From: Cryobacterium inferilacus
Lineage (GTDB): Bacteria; Actinomycetota; Actinomycetes; Actinomycetales; Microbacteriaceae
NCBI RefSeq assembly: GCF_019599185.1
Contig: NZ_JAIEUL010000012.1
Span: 62,001 to 126,000 of the forward strand
Length of the DNA stretch: 64,000 nucleotides
Direction: 5' to 3'
Shown here: positions 53,562 through 62,322 of the stretch, piece by piece
Layout: the number at the start of each line of letters is the position of its first letter
Position numbering within the stretch: position 1 is the stretch's first letter
Position numbers and translations under genes: made by a program
The notes under the pieces: model-generated
What the model saw: the letters and a program-made list of their open reading frames with translations, nothing else
The model's database searches: none
Told to the model about the DNA's origin: nothing

Positions 53562-55478
53562 TCACCTCGCGAGACCCCTCGGCGACACAGGCCTGGCATC
53601 CGGCCCGATTGTGACGCCCGGGAGCACCCAGGCGGTGAAGGATGCGCCGGTGGCGACCAACCGGAGGCCGTCGTCGGAGACCGTGCCGACGGCCGTTCCG
53701 ACCTCGCCGGCCAGCTCACCGGTGAGGCCGCCGACGGGCAGCACCCACCCGGGCAGGGTCACGTCGGCGGCGGCGCGGGCGGCCAGCAGCAGCACCGTCT
53801 CCTGCTCGGTCTCGCGCACGTAGACGAGCACGTCGTCGGCCACGTGCAGCCAGCGCAGACCGCCGGTGCTGAGGGCCTCATGGGCGCGGCGCAGGCCGAT
53901 CAGGCTCGCGTACAGGTCGATGGTCGCCGCCACGTCCGGTTCGGCGGCGCTCCCCCACGGCATCGGGGTGCGGGAGTGCTCACCGTCAACGCCGACGAGG
54001 CCGAACTCGTCGCCGGCAAAGACGACGGGGATGCCCGGCAGGGTCATCGACAGGCCGACGGCGACCGGAACGGCCGCGGCATCCGCGTGGGTGCGGAACC
54101 TGGCGGTGTCATGGGTGTCGAGCGCGTTCATGGTGGCCAGCCGGGTGCGCCAGGGAAAGCCGGCCGCGAAGCGGGTGTGCGCGCGGTGGAACTGCTCGCC
54201 GGTGTGCGTCGGGATGGTGCCGAGCGGGAGCCCGAAGAACGACGTCACCGCGTCGGGCCGGCACAGCCAGGACCAGAGCGGGCGGGTGAAGTTGGCGTAG
54301 GTCATCGCGCCGTGCCAGGCGTCGCCCTGGAAATCCGCGGAGGCGTCGTTGGTGAATTCGCCGAGCAGAATGGTGTCGGGGTTCACCTCGATCATGGTGC
54401 GGCGGATGGCCTGGCGAACCTCGGCGTTGAGGTCTTCGGCGCCGAGACGGCCAGTCATGTTCGCCACGTCGATGCGCCAGCCGTCCATGTTGAACGGCGG
54501 CATGAGCCACTGGGCCACCACCGAGTCCGGTCCGTCGATGAACCGGCGGCGCAGCTCCGCCGAATTCCAGTTGAACTTGGGCAGCTCCGGCACCCCGAGC
54601 CAGGACATGTAGTCGCGCTGCTCGGGGTCGAGCCAGTAGTAGAAGGCGCTCTCCGGGGCCTCCGGCGTGAGGTGCGCGGCCCGGAACCATTCGTGACCGT
54701 CGCCGGAGTGATTGGCGGTGAGGTCACCGATCACCTTGAACCCGCGGGCGTGCGCGGCCTCGACGAGGCGGATGAGCGCGGGGTCGCCGCCGAGCAACGG
54801 GTCGACCGCGGTGAAGCCGGCCGCGTCGTAGCGGTGGTTGGAACGGCCGGGGAACACCGGTGTGAGGTAGAGCAGGGTGACGCCGAGCTGCTCGAGGTGG
54901 TCGAGGTGCTCGGTGATGCCGTCGAGGTCGCCGCCGTAGAACTGGTGCGAGCGGCCAGGTGGCAGCTGGTCGACGGCGTCCTGCCACTCGGCGGGCAGTG
55001 CCCAGTCCGGCGCCTGGCGCTCATCGGCGGCGGTGGAACGTGCGAACCGGTCAGGGAAGACCTGGTACATCACGCTGGTCGCCGCCCAGGCCGGCGGGGC
55101 CGGGTGGGCGACGAGCTTGAAATCCTCTGAGTCGAGCGTCTCGATGTCGTGCAGTCCGCTGGCGTTCAACCAGCGGTGGCTGCCGTCGGCCAGGCTGAGC
55201 AGGAACCGGTAGCCGTGCACCGGATTCTCCACCACCAGGTCGGCGGCCCACCAGGCGTCGGCCTCCGCGGCCGAGCCGAGCGGCCGGGCATCCTGAAAGC
55301 GCGGCTCCTGATCGGGATTCGACCGCACGCGCACCATCGTCACCTCGCCGAAGGCACGTGGAATGCGCACCCGCACGGTGATGGCGTCGCCGAGCGCAGG
55401 CTCCTGGCTGGAGACGTAAAGCGGAGAGCCGTCGTGGTGCGGGAGCGAATGGAACGGGATCCGGTGGTGCGGCAGCAT
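53562..55478 (-). CDS. Glycoside hydrolase family 13 (maltodextrin glucosidase / neopullulanase type)
   Basis: The 638-residue enzyme has an N-terminal beta domain (residues 1-120) of the CBM34-like kind and a GH13 barrel with the nucleophile Asp in GWRIDVANMTG, the acid Glu in ILLGEFTNDAS and the HD pair in ALDTHDTARF. It splits alpha-1,4 (and perhaps alpha-1,6) bonds of maltodextrins in the cytoplasm, having no signal peptide. It follows malG by eight bases and ends the maltose operon, close to the tRNA pair. Confidence 0.94.
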   Translation of the reverse strand: MLPHHRIPFHSLPHHDGSPLYVSSQEPALGDAITVRVRIPRAFGEVTMVRVRSNPDQEPRFQDARPLGSAAEADAWWAADLVVENPVHGYRFLLSLADGSHRWLNASGLHDIETLDSEDFKLVAHPAPPAWAATSVMYQVFPDRFARSTAADERQAPDWALPAEWQDAVDQLPPGRSHQFYGGDLDGITEHLDHLEQLGVTLLYLTPVFPGRSNHRYDAAGFTAVDPLLGGDPALIRLVEAAHARGFKVIGDLTANHSGDGHEWFRAAHLTPEAPESAFYYWLDPEQRDYMSWLGVPELPKFNWNSAELRRRFIDGPDSVVAQWLMPPFNMDGWRIDVANMTGRLGAEDLNAEVRQAIRRTMIEVNPDTILLGEFTNDASADFQGDAWHGAMTYANFTRPLWSWLCRPDAVTSFFGLPLGTIPTHTGEQFHRAHTRFAAGFPWRTRLATMNALDTHDTARFRTHADAAAVPVAVGLSMTLPGIPVVFAGDEFGLVGVDGEHSRTPMPWGSAAEPDVAATIDLYASLIGLRRAHEALSTGGLRWLHVADDVLVYVRETEQETVLLLAARAAADVTLPGWVLPVGGLTGELAGEVGTAVGTVSDDGLRLVATGASFTAWVLPGVTIGPDARPVSPRGLAR

Positions 55479-55486
55479 GGGGTGGG

Positions 55487-56401
55487 TTACTTGACCGATC
55501 CGGCCGTGAGGCCACCGACGATGTATTTCTGCAACCAGAGGAACAGCGCCATCACCGGCAGGGCCGCGAGCACCGCACCGGCCGCGAAGACCGAATAGTT
55601 GCTCGAGAACTCCTGCGACACGAACTGGTACAGGCCCACCGCGAGGGTCTGCTTCTCCGGCGTGATCAGCACGATGCTCGCGATCACGAACTCGTTGGTC
55701 GTGCCGACGAACGAGAGCAGGCCGACCACCGCGAGGATGGGCGCCACCAGCCGCAGGATGATCGTGAAGAAGATGCGCGCGTGGCCGGCGCCGTCGAGCT
55801 TGGCGGCCTCGTCGATGGAGGCCGGAATGGTGTTGAAGAACCCGTACATCAGGTAGGTGTTCACGCCGAGGGCGCCACCGAGGTAGACCATGATCAGGCC
55901 GATCTGGGTGTCCAGGCCGATGGCCGGGAAGATGTCGGAGATGCCGTTGAGCAACAGGAAGATCGCCACGACGGCCAGCAGCTGCGGGAACATCTGCACG
56001 AGCACGAGCATCAGCAACCCGGCCCGACGGCCGGTGAAGCGCATCCGGGAGAACGAGTACGCGGCCAGGGCGCCGAGGAAGACCGTGCCGGCGGAGGTGA
56101 TACCGCCGATCAGCAGGGTGTTGCCGTACCAGGCCGCGTACGGCTGCTGCGGCAGGTTGAACAGGGTGACATAGCTGCCCAGGTCCACCTCGCTGAACAG
56201 GCCGTTGGCGGTGATCAGGGTGCCGCCGGGGTGCAGCGACGCGGAGAGCACGTAGAGCAGCGGGAAGGCGGAGAAGATCACCATGACGGCGCCGATGAGG
56301 TGCCGCCAGCCGGTGGCGCGGAACCAGCGGCCGAAGTTGAACGGCTGCTTCACCGGAATGTAGTCGGTGGTCGCCGGGGCTGCGAGTGTCGTGGTCGCCA
56401 T
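55487..56401 (-). CDS. malG: Maltose/maltodextrin ABC permease (MalG-like)
   Basis: The 304-residue protein has a hydrophilic start, six membrane segments and the EAA loop SIDEAAKLDGAGHARIFFTI, and ends with the MalG-like QKYIVGGLTAGSVK. It forms the channel with MalF, whose stop codon is one base upstream of its start. Confidence 0.93.
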   Translation of the reverse strand: MATTTLAAPATTDYIPVKQPFNFGRWFRATGWRHLIGAVMVIFSAFPLLYVLSASLHPGGTLITANGLFSEVDLGSYVTLFNLPQQPYAAWYGNTLLIGGITSAGTVFLGALAAYSFSRMRFTGRRAGLLMLVLVQMFPQLLAVVAIFLLLNGISDIFPAIGLDTQIGLIMVYLGGALGVNTYLMYGFFNTIPASIDEAAKLDGAGHARIFFTIILRLVAPILAVVGLLSFVGTTNEFVIASIVLITPEKQTLAVGLYQFVSQEFSSNYSVFAAGAVLAALPVMALFLWLQKYIVGGLTAGSVK

Positions 56402-56402
56402 C

Positions 56403-58028
56403 TCAGTTCAACTCCTCTAGTGCCTTGGTCTGTCTGAAGCTGATGATCGACACGAGCGCGACGAGCACGAAGATGAGGATCGAGAAGGCGCTCGCGAGCC
56501 CGTAGTCACGGTTCGCGCCGACGAAGGCGACCTTGTAGACCATCGAGATCAGGATGTCGGTGGCGCCCACGTTCACCCCCGCCGTGACGTCACGCGGCCC
56601 GCCGTTGGTGAGCATGTAGATGAGGTTGAAGTTGTTGAAGTTGAACGCGAACGAGGCGATCAGCAGCGGCGAGACCGACACCAGCAGCAGCGGCAGCTTG
56701 ATCAACCGGAACACCTGCCAGGGCTTGGCGCCATCCACGGTGGCCGCTTCCTGCAGCTCACCGGGGATGGACTGCAGCGCGCCGGTGCAGACCAGGAACA
56801 TGTAGGGGAACCCGAGCCAGAGGTTGACGAAGATGATGCTGAACTTGGCCAGCCATTCGTTGGTCAGCCAGGGGATCTCCGCCCCGCCGAACAGCACCTG
56901 GTTGACGAAACCGAACTGCGGGTTGAGCATGCCCGCCCAGACCAGGGCGGAGAGGAAGGCGGGGAAGGCGTAGGGCAGGATCATGACCACCCGGTAGACG
57001 TTCCGGCCGCGCATCCGTAGGTCGTTGAACACGATGGCCAGGAACAGGCCGAGCGCGAAGGTGGTGGCTACCGAGAGGAACGCGAACGCGAAGGTCCACA
57101 GGGTCACGCTGATCAGCGGGCCGCGAATGGACTCGGTGCCGAAGGCCTTGGCGAAGTTGGCCAGGCCCACCTCCACCTTCCAGCCGGGCTGCAGGTCGGC
57201 GCCATCCGGGGCGACGAAGGATCCCTGCGCCGGGTCTTCGGTGTAGACGACCCCGGTGCTCGCATCGGTCATCGTGCCGGCGGCCTCGTCGTAGATGAGG
57301 TCGGAGAGGTAGAGGTAGGCGGCGGAGCCGTCCGGGGTGCGCAGGCTGCCGTCGTTGGGGTCGTCGGAAACGGGCACCGCGAGGGCCGCGATGGTCTCCT
57401 GATTGGCCACGATGTCGGCGAAGTTCAGGGCGGTGTAACCGGGCAGACCGGTGGCCTGGCCGGAGGCATCCGTTTCGGCATTGCTGACCGTCTCGAGCGG
57501 GGTCTCCGGGTTGCCGACGCTGATCTCCCCGTCGGGGTCTGTGACCAGGAAGCTGTAGACGCCGGCCTGTTCGAGCACGGTGACGGCGTAGCTGGGCGAG
57601 TCGGGCACCCGCTCCTGGGAGGAGAGGATGAGGGAGTTGACCGCGTCATCCTTGGTGCTGTTGTGGCCGGTGCCGTAGTTGGTGAAGGCGATGTACCCGG
57701 AGTAGCCGATGACGAAGATCTGGAAGATGAGCAGGAAGATCAGGCCGGGCGTGAGGTACTTGGCCGGCAGGCCCGCGGCCCGGAAGTAGATCCAGTTAAC
57801 GACGATGGTGACGAAGAGGACGAGGCTGAACACCAGCCAGTCCTGCTTGGCGAAGAGCACGAAGAGGGCATAGACGCTGATGGCGTCGACGATGCCGAGC
57901 ACGAGCACCTTGACGAGCAGCACCTTGATGCCGGCGGAAGCGGCCTCGGCGATGCGACCGGCCTGCCTGGATCTCTTGGCGGCCACGATCTGGGCCCGAT
58001 CGCGCTCGGTTCCGGGGATAGTCATCAT
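56403..58028 (-). CDS. malF: Maltose/maltodextrin ABC permease (MalF-like)
   Basis: The 541-residue protein has three N-terminal membrane segments (residues about 34-115), a large extracellular loop of about 180 residues (116-295) as in E. coli MalF (514 residues), then the core permease region with EAA loop QEAATVDGAKPWQVFRLIKL. The loop contacts the binding protein. It lies downstream of malE after a long hairpin. No ATPase gene is present; a shared MsiK-type ATPase elsewhere is expected. Confidence 0.94.
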   Translation of the reverse strand: MMTIPGTERDRAQIVAAKRSRQAGRIAEAASAGIKVLLVKVLVLGIVDAISVYALFVLFAKQDWLVFSLVLFVTIVVNWIYFRAAGLPAKYLTPGLIFLLIFQIFVIGYSGYIAFTNYGTGHNSTKDDAVNSLILSSQERVPDSPSYAVTVLEQAGVYSFLVTDPDGEISVGNPETPLETVSNAETDASGQATGLPGYTALNFADIVANQETIAALAVPVSDDPNDGSLRTPDGSAAYLYLSDLIYDEAAGTMTDASTGVVYTEDPAQGSFVAPDGADLQPGWKVEVGLANFAKAFGTESIRGPLISVTLWTFAFAFLSVATTFALGLFLAIVFNDLRMRGRNVYRVVMILPYAFPAFLSALVWAGMLNPQFGFVNQVLFGGAEIPWLTNEWLAKFSIIFVNLWLGFPYMFLVCTGALQSIPGELQEAATVDGAKPWQVFRLIKLPLLLVSVSPLLIASFAFNFNNFNLIYMLTNGGPRDVTAGVNVGATDILISMVYKVAFVGANRDYGLASAFSILIFVLVALVSIISFRQTKALEELN

Positions 58029-58110
58029 TATCTGCTCTCTGGCGGCCTGGCGGCGGCGGGCGTGCGGGTGCCGTGTGCGGGTTGTGCGTACAGGTACTGC
58101 GGATGGTGCG

Positions 58111-58140
58111 GTGCGCCCGGCCTGTGGGGGCCGGGCGCAC
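58111..58140. other. Perfect 12-bp hairpin between malE and malF
   Basis: GTGCGCCCGGCC (58111-58122) and GGCCGGGCGCAC (58129-58140) flank TGTGGG in the gap between malE and malF. It lacks a T-run, so it may protect the malE message or partly stop transcription, making more binding protein than permease. Confidence 0.75.
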
Positions 58141-58154
58141 CCGGGTGAATCGGG

Positions 58155-59387
58155 TTATTCGATGGCGGCGGCGATGTCCGCGGTCATCTTCTGCCACAGT
58201 TCGACGGGGTCACCCTGGTTGCTGATGATCGCCGCCTCGGTGACGCCCCAGAACTGCCAGACCTTGCCCATCTGCGGGATGGTGGGCATCGGCACCGCGG
58301 AGGCGCCGACGGCACCGAAGCCGGCGGTGATCGGGTCGGAGCTGGCGGCATCGAAGGCTGCGGTCAGAGCCGGCGGGCGGCCGCCGACGTCGTAGAGCGC
58401 GGTCTGCACGTCTTCGCTGCCGATGTAGTTGACCAGGAATTCGTTCGCCGCGATGGCGTTCGTGGTCTTGGCGCTGACCATGAAACCCTGCACGCCCACG
58501 AAGGGCTGCGCGGCCTGGCCTCCGGCCGACGGGATCGGGTCGACGGAGACGTCGATACCAGCGGCCTGGGCATCCGGCACGTTCCACGGTCCGGTGAGCA
58601 GGAACGGTGAGGCGCCGGCGTAGAACTTCTCCTTGGCGATGTCGCCGGTGAGGTTGACACTCATGCGGCCGGCGGCGCCTTCTGCGGCCAGCCAGGTGGC
58701 GAAGGCTTCGCCCCCGGCGTTGCCCACGGTGAGGTCCTCTGGGTCATAGCTGCCGTCGGCGCTGGTGCCGAACACCGGTGCCCCGAAGGAGGTCTGGAAC
58801 GGGTACAGGTGGTACGGATCTGCCTCTGGGCCGATCTGCACGAGGTACGGGAACTCGGTTCCGGCGGCGACTCCGGCCGCGGTCATGTCGTCGACGGTGG
58901 CCGGGGCGCTGGCGGCGAGGGCGGTGTTGCGCAACAGGGCGATGTTCTCGATCGAGTACGGCACGCCGTAGGTCTTGCCCTCGTAGCTCATGGCGGTGAC
59001 GGCGACCTGCTGGTAGTCGGCCGCGGTGTCGCCGAGCTCGACGGGCTGCACCACACCATTGCTGACGAAGTTGCCGAGCCAGTCGTGCGCGGCGATGGTG
59101 ATGTCGGGGCCCTTGCCGGTCGGAACCTGGGCGATGAACTCCTCCTGGATCTTCGCAAAGTCCTTCTGAACGAGCTTGACCTCGACCCCTGACTCCTTCG
59201 TGAAGGCCGCTGCGGCGTCCTTCAGCACGGCGGCGCGGTCGGCGTCGACCCACACGGTCAGTGCGCTGGAGTCGGCATCCGATGTCCCGCCGCTCGTCTC
59301 GGCTCCGGCCGAGCAGCCGGTCAGGGCGAGGGACGCGGCGGCGATGATTGCGCCGGCGGCCAGCAGGCCATTTCTCTTCACCATCAT
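58155..59387 (-). CDS. malE: Maltose/maltodextrin-binding lipoprotein (MalE-like)
   Basis: The 410-residue protein has a lipoprotein signal with Cys25 (LALTGCSAGAE) and a MalE-type binding fold (ALTVWVDADRAAVLKDAAAA; VPTGKGPDITIAAHDWLG; AKEKFYAGASPFLLTGPWNV). It captures maltodextrins for MalFG. I chose ATG 59387, which has GAAAGG seven bases upstream; a second ATG follows directly. Regulated by the paired operators upstream. Confidence 0.93.
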   Translation of the reverse strand: MMVKRNGLLAAGAIIAAASLALTGCSAGAETSGGTSDADSSALTVWVDADRAAVLKDAAAAFTKESGVEVKLVQKDFAKIQEEFIAQVPTGKGPDITIAAHDWLGNFVSNGVVQPVELGDTAADYQQVAVTAMSYEGKTYGVPYSIENIALLRNTALAASAPATVDDMTAAGVAAGTEFPYLVQIGPEADPYHLYPFQTSFGAPVFGTSADGSYDPEDLTVGNAGGEAFATWLAAEGAAGRMSVNLTGDIAKEKFYAGASPFLLTGPWNVPDAQAAGIDVSVDPIPSAGGQAAQPFVGVQGFMVSAKTTNAIAANEFLVNYIGSEDVQTALYDVGGRPPALTAAFDAASSDPITAGFGAVGASAVPMPTIPQMGKVWQFWGVTEAAIISNQGDPVELWQKMTADIAAAIE

Positions 59388-59421
59388 TGGTGTGCCTTTC
59401 ATGATCAACATTGACAATTTG

Positions 59422-59435
59422 TGCAAGCGGTTCCA
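59422..59435. promoter_or_regulatory. Maltose-regulon operator 1
   Basis: TGCAAGCGGTTCCA lies just upstream of malE. It is the same site as 59517-59530 read on the other strand with one mismatch, typical of LacI/MalR-type sites. TTGACA on the reverse strand at about 59443-59448 could be the malE -35. Confidence 0.65.
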
Positions 59436-59516
59436 TGTATACCTGTCAATTCACGGATTGGCAACCCAGTCTGTGATTACCTACAGCCCCGATACGAGAA
59501 ACATGCTCGAGATTTG

Positions 59517-59553
59517 TGGAAGCGCTTGCAGATGGGCCTGAATGCCGTAGTCT
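59517..59553 (+). promoter_or_regulatory. Operator 2 and promoter of the alpha-glucosidase gene
   Basis: TGGAAGCGCTTGCA (59517-59530) is a CG-centred palindrome. It overlaps TTGCAG (59526-59531), 16 bases before TAGTCT (59548-59553), which stands seven bases before ATG 59561. A LacI-family repressor bound here would block the gene. Confidence 0.65.
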
Positions 59554-59560
59554 GTCGGTC

Positions 59561-61228
59561 ATGACAGGCACAGAGTGGTGGCGTACCGCCGTTATTTATC
59601 AGATCTACCCACGGTCGTTCGCTGACGCGAACGGCGACGGCATGGGCGACCTCGCGGGCATCCGCTCGAGGCTGCCGAAGCTGGCCGAACTGGGGGTCGA
59701 CGCCATCTGGCTGTCACCCTTCTACACGTCGCCGCAGCGCGACGCCGGCTACGACGTCTCCGACTATTGCGACGTCGATCCCCTGTTCGGCACCCTCGCC
59801 GATTACGACGCCATGCAGGATGCGGCGCACGCGCTCGGCATCCGGGTGATCGTGGACATCGTGCCCAACCACTCCTCCAGCGACCACCCGTGGTTCCAGG
59901 CCGCCCTGGCCGCCGGCCCCGGCAGCGAGGAGCGCGGGCACTACATCTTCCGGGACGGCCTCGGCGAGAACGGCGAGCTGCCCCCGAACAACTGGGAATC
60001 CGTCTTCGGCGGCAACGCCTGGACCCGCACGACCGACCCGGACGGCACCCCCGGCCAGTGGTACCTGCACCTGTTCGACACCACCCAGCCCGACTTCGAC
60101 TGGGACAACGAGTGGGTGCGCGCGCAGTTCCGTGACGTGTTGCGGTTCTGGCTCGACCGCGGCGTCGACGGGTTCCGGGTGGACGTCGCCCACGGCATGA
60201 TCAAGGCCAAGGGCCTGCCGGACTACTCCCCGCCCGCCGACGGCGGCAGCATGGGTGGCGCCACCTCGCTGGAGCCCGGCGTCGTGGCCGAGCCCGTGGC
60301 CGGCGCCCCCTACTGGGCGCAGGACGGTGTGCACGACATCTACCGCGACTGGCGGATCGTGCTGGACGAATACGAGGGCGACCGCATCCTCGCTGCCGAG
60401 GCCTGGGTCGATCCCCTGGACCGGGTCGCGCAGTGGGTACGTGCTGATGAGATGCACCAGGCCTTCAATTTCGCCTACCTCGAGACCCCGTGGAAGGCGG
60501 AACCGCTCCGCCGCGTGATCGACGGCTCCCTGGCCGCGTTCAGCGCCGTCGGAGCCCCCAGCACCTGGGTGCTCTCCAACCACGACGTCGTGCGCCACGC
60601 CACCCGACTGGCCCTCACGGCAGACAACCTGCAGGGCCACGGCATCGGCCCCAAGACCGAGGGCCTGCCTGACCCCGCCGTCGGACTCCGTCGGGCGCGT
60701 GCCGCCACGGCGCTGATGCTCTCCCTGCCGGGCTCCAGCTACATCTACCAGGGCGAGGAACTCGGGCTCCCCGAGGTCATCCACCTGCCAGACTCCTCCC
60801 GTGAGGACCCGACCTGGTTCCGCACCAACGGGGAGCGCTACGGCCGGGACGGCTGCCGGGTCCCCATCCCCTGGGAGGCGGCAGAACCGTCTTACGGCTT
60901 CGGCCCCAGCGCGGCCAGCTGGCTGCCCCAGCCCGCCGAGTGGGCCACCCTGGCCCGCGACGCGCAGGAGGGCGTCGAGGGCTCCACCCTCGAGCTCTAC
61001 ACTCAAGCGCTCGCCCTGCGCCGCGAACACTCCCTCGGACTTGGTTCGGTGGAGTGGCTGTCGGCGCCGAACTCCGACACTCTCGTATTCCGTAATGGGA
61101 ATGTCGTCGTGGTCGCGAACACCGGCGACCAGGACGTCGAGCTGCCCGCCGGCGAGGTCCTGGTCGCCAGCGAGCAGCTCGTGGACCGGATCGTTCCTGG
61201 CGACACCACCGTGTGGCTGCAGGCCTGA
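59561..61228 (+). CDS. Alpha-glucosidase, glycoside hydrolase family 13
   Basis: The 555-residue enzyme has the oligo-1,6-glucosidase/alpha-glucosidase layout: AVIYQIYPRSFADANGDGMG, the nucleophile Asp in GVDGFRVDVAHGMI, the acid Glu in ILAAEAWVDPLD and the HD pair in LSNHDVVRHA. It cuts glucose from maltose and short maltodextrins in the cytoplasm. It is divergent from malE and shares its control region. Starting at ATG 59561 matches the family and the promoter spacing. Confidence 0.95.
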   Translation: MTGTEWWRTAVIYQIYPRSFADANGDGMGDLAGIRSRLPKLAELGVDAIWLSPFYTSPQRDAGYDVSDYCDVDPLFGTLADYDAMQDAAHALGIRVIVDIVPNHSSSDHPWFQAALAAGPGSEERGHYIFRDGLGENGELPPNNWESVFGGNAWTRTTDPDGTPGQWYLHLFDTTQPDFDWDNEWVRAQFRDVLRFWLDRGVDGFRVDVAHGMIKAKGLPDYSPPADGGSMGGATSLEPGVVAEPVAGAPYWAQDGVHDIYRDWRIVLDEYEGDRILAAEAWVDPLDRVAQWVRADEMHQAFNFAYLETPWKAEPLRRVIDGSLAAFSAVGAPSTWVLSNHDVVRHATRLALTADNLQGHGIGPKTEGLPDPAVGLRRARAATALMLSLPGSSYIYQGEELGLPEVIHLPDSSREDPTWFRTNGERYGRDGCRVPIPWEAAEPSYGFGPSAASWLPQPAEWATLARDAQEGVEGSTLELYTQALALRREHSLGLGSVEWLSAPNSDTLVFRNGNVVVVANTGDQDVELPAGEVLVASEQLVDRIVPGDTTVWLQA

Positions 61229-61360
61229 GCCGGACCTGCTCCACTCACAACTTCTCCATCCCCCGCGCGCAGCTGGCTCACAGCGACTACCGATGCGGGG
61301 GATGGCAGAATTCAGGTGGCCGCCAACGATTGTGGGGTCGTCGTTGACAGGGGAGCCCGC

Positions 61361-62122
61361 GTGACCAACCAGGACGTCGAATGGCCCAGCGACCTCCGGG
61401 AGATCAGGACCGAGCTCACCCGGTTCATGATGTCGTACAAGTTCGCCACCGACGAGATGATGACCAAGGTCAACATCCTCAAGGAGGAGTTCAGCGCGAT
61501 CCACGACTACAGTCCGATCGAGCACGTCAGCCACCGGCTCAAGTCGCCGGAGGGAATCCTGAAGAAGGCCAACCGCAAGGGCTACCCGCTCGATCTCGCC
61601 GGCATTCGGGAGAACATTCAAGACATCGCTGGCATCCGCATCACCTGCAGCTTCATCTCTGACACCTACCGGGTGCTCGACATGCTCACCGGCCAACGGG
61701 ACATCACGGTGCTGCAGATCAAGGATTACATCGAGAACCCCAAGCCGAACGGGTACAAGAGCCTGCACCTCATCGTCGCGATCCCGGTCTTCATGTCCGA
61801 CCGGGTGCAGCCGGTGACGGTGGAGGTACAGATCCGCACCGTCGCGATGGACTTCTGGGCCAGCCTCGAACACAAGATCTTCTACAAGCACGACGGCGCA
61901 GTACCGCCCGCGCTGGTCGACGAGCTCAAGCAGGCCGCTGACGTGGCCAATCGGCTCGACATCGACATGGAACGCCTGCACGCCCAGGTGGTCTCGCTGG
62001 GAACGTCGCCAGACGCCCTCACGCCGCCCACGTCGCAGCCGGCTCCGTCGACGTCAGACGGCCAGGTGCCGTTCCCGCTCCCCCGCAGCGTGCTCGAGGC
62101 GTTCCTGGCCAAGGCCGTCTGA
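61361..62122 (+). CDS. Small alarmone synthetase (RelA/SpoT synthetase domain)
   Basis: The 253-residue protein has only the (p)ppGpp synthetase domain: GIRITCSFISDTYRVLDMLT, KPNGYKSLHLIVAIPVF and VEVQIRTVAMDFWASLEHKI, without the HD hydrolase or TGS/ACT domains of long RelA, as in RelQ/YjbM. It makes the stringent-response alarmone from ATP and GTP/GDP. I start at GTG 61361 (GGGGAG five bases upstream); an in-frame GTG at 61316 would add 15 residues. The last 40 residues are a Pro/Thr/Ser-rich linker and short helix. Confidence 0.93.
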   Translation: MTNQDVEWPSDLREIRTELTRFMMSYKFATDEMMTKVNILKEEFSAIHDYSPIEHVSHRLKSPEGILKKANRKGYPLDLAGIRENIQDIAGIRITCSFISDTYRVLDMLTGQRDITVLQIKDYIENPKPNGYKSLHLIVAIPVFMSDRVQPVTVEVQIRTVAMDFWASLEHKIFYKHDGAVPPALVDELKQAADVANRLDIDMERLHAQVVSLGTSPDALTPPTSQPAPSTSDGQVPFPLPRSVLEAFLAKAV

Positions 62123-62213
62123 CCCGCACGCACGTCGGGCGCCTCTCGCCGGGCACGACTCAGCGGGGTGCTCGCGCGAGCTGATCGCGCATCCGTGCGG
62201 CGCACTCGCTGCG

Positions 62214-62283
62214 GCAACTGTTCCCGATGCGGACAATTGCGCCCGGTGCGCCGGACACAATTGTCCGCACGGGGAACAGTTGC
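62214..62283. repeat. Long two-step inverted repeat between convergent genes
   Basis: GCAACTGTTCCC (62214-62225) pairs perfectly with GGGAACAGTTGC (62272-62283), and GCGGACAATTG (62229-62239) with CAATTGTCCGC (62258-62268), leaving an 18-base loop. It lies between the alarmone synthetase and peptidase stops and may be a bidirectional terminator. Confidence 0.85.
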
Positions 62284-62322
62284 GGCCATGCGGGCCGCGC
62301 GGGACCAGGGCGGGCCGGGCGA

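Noticed and set aside
59714..61981. A 755-codon reverse frame opposite the alpha-glucosidase and alarmone synthetase.
   Set aside because: Both plus-strand genes have full catalytic motifs; the reverse frame has none.
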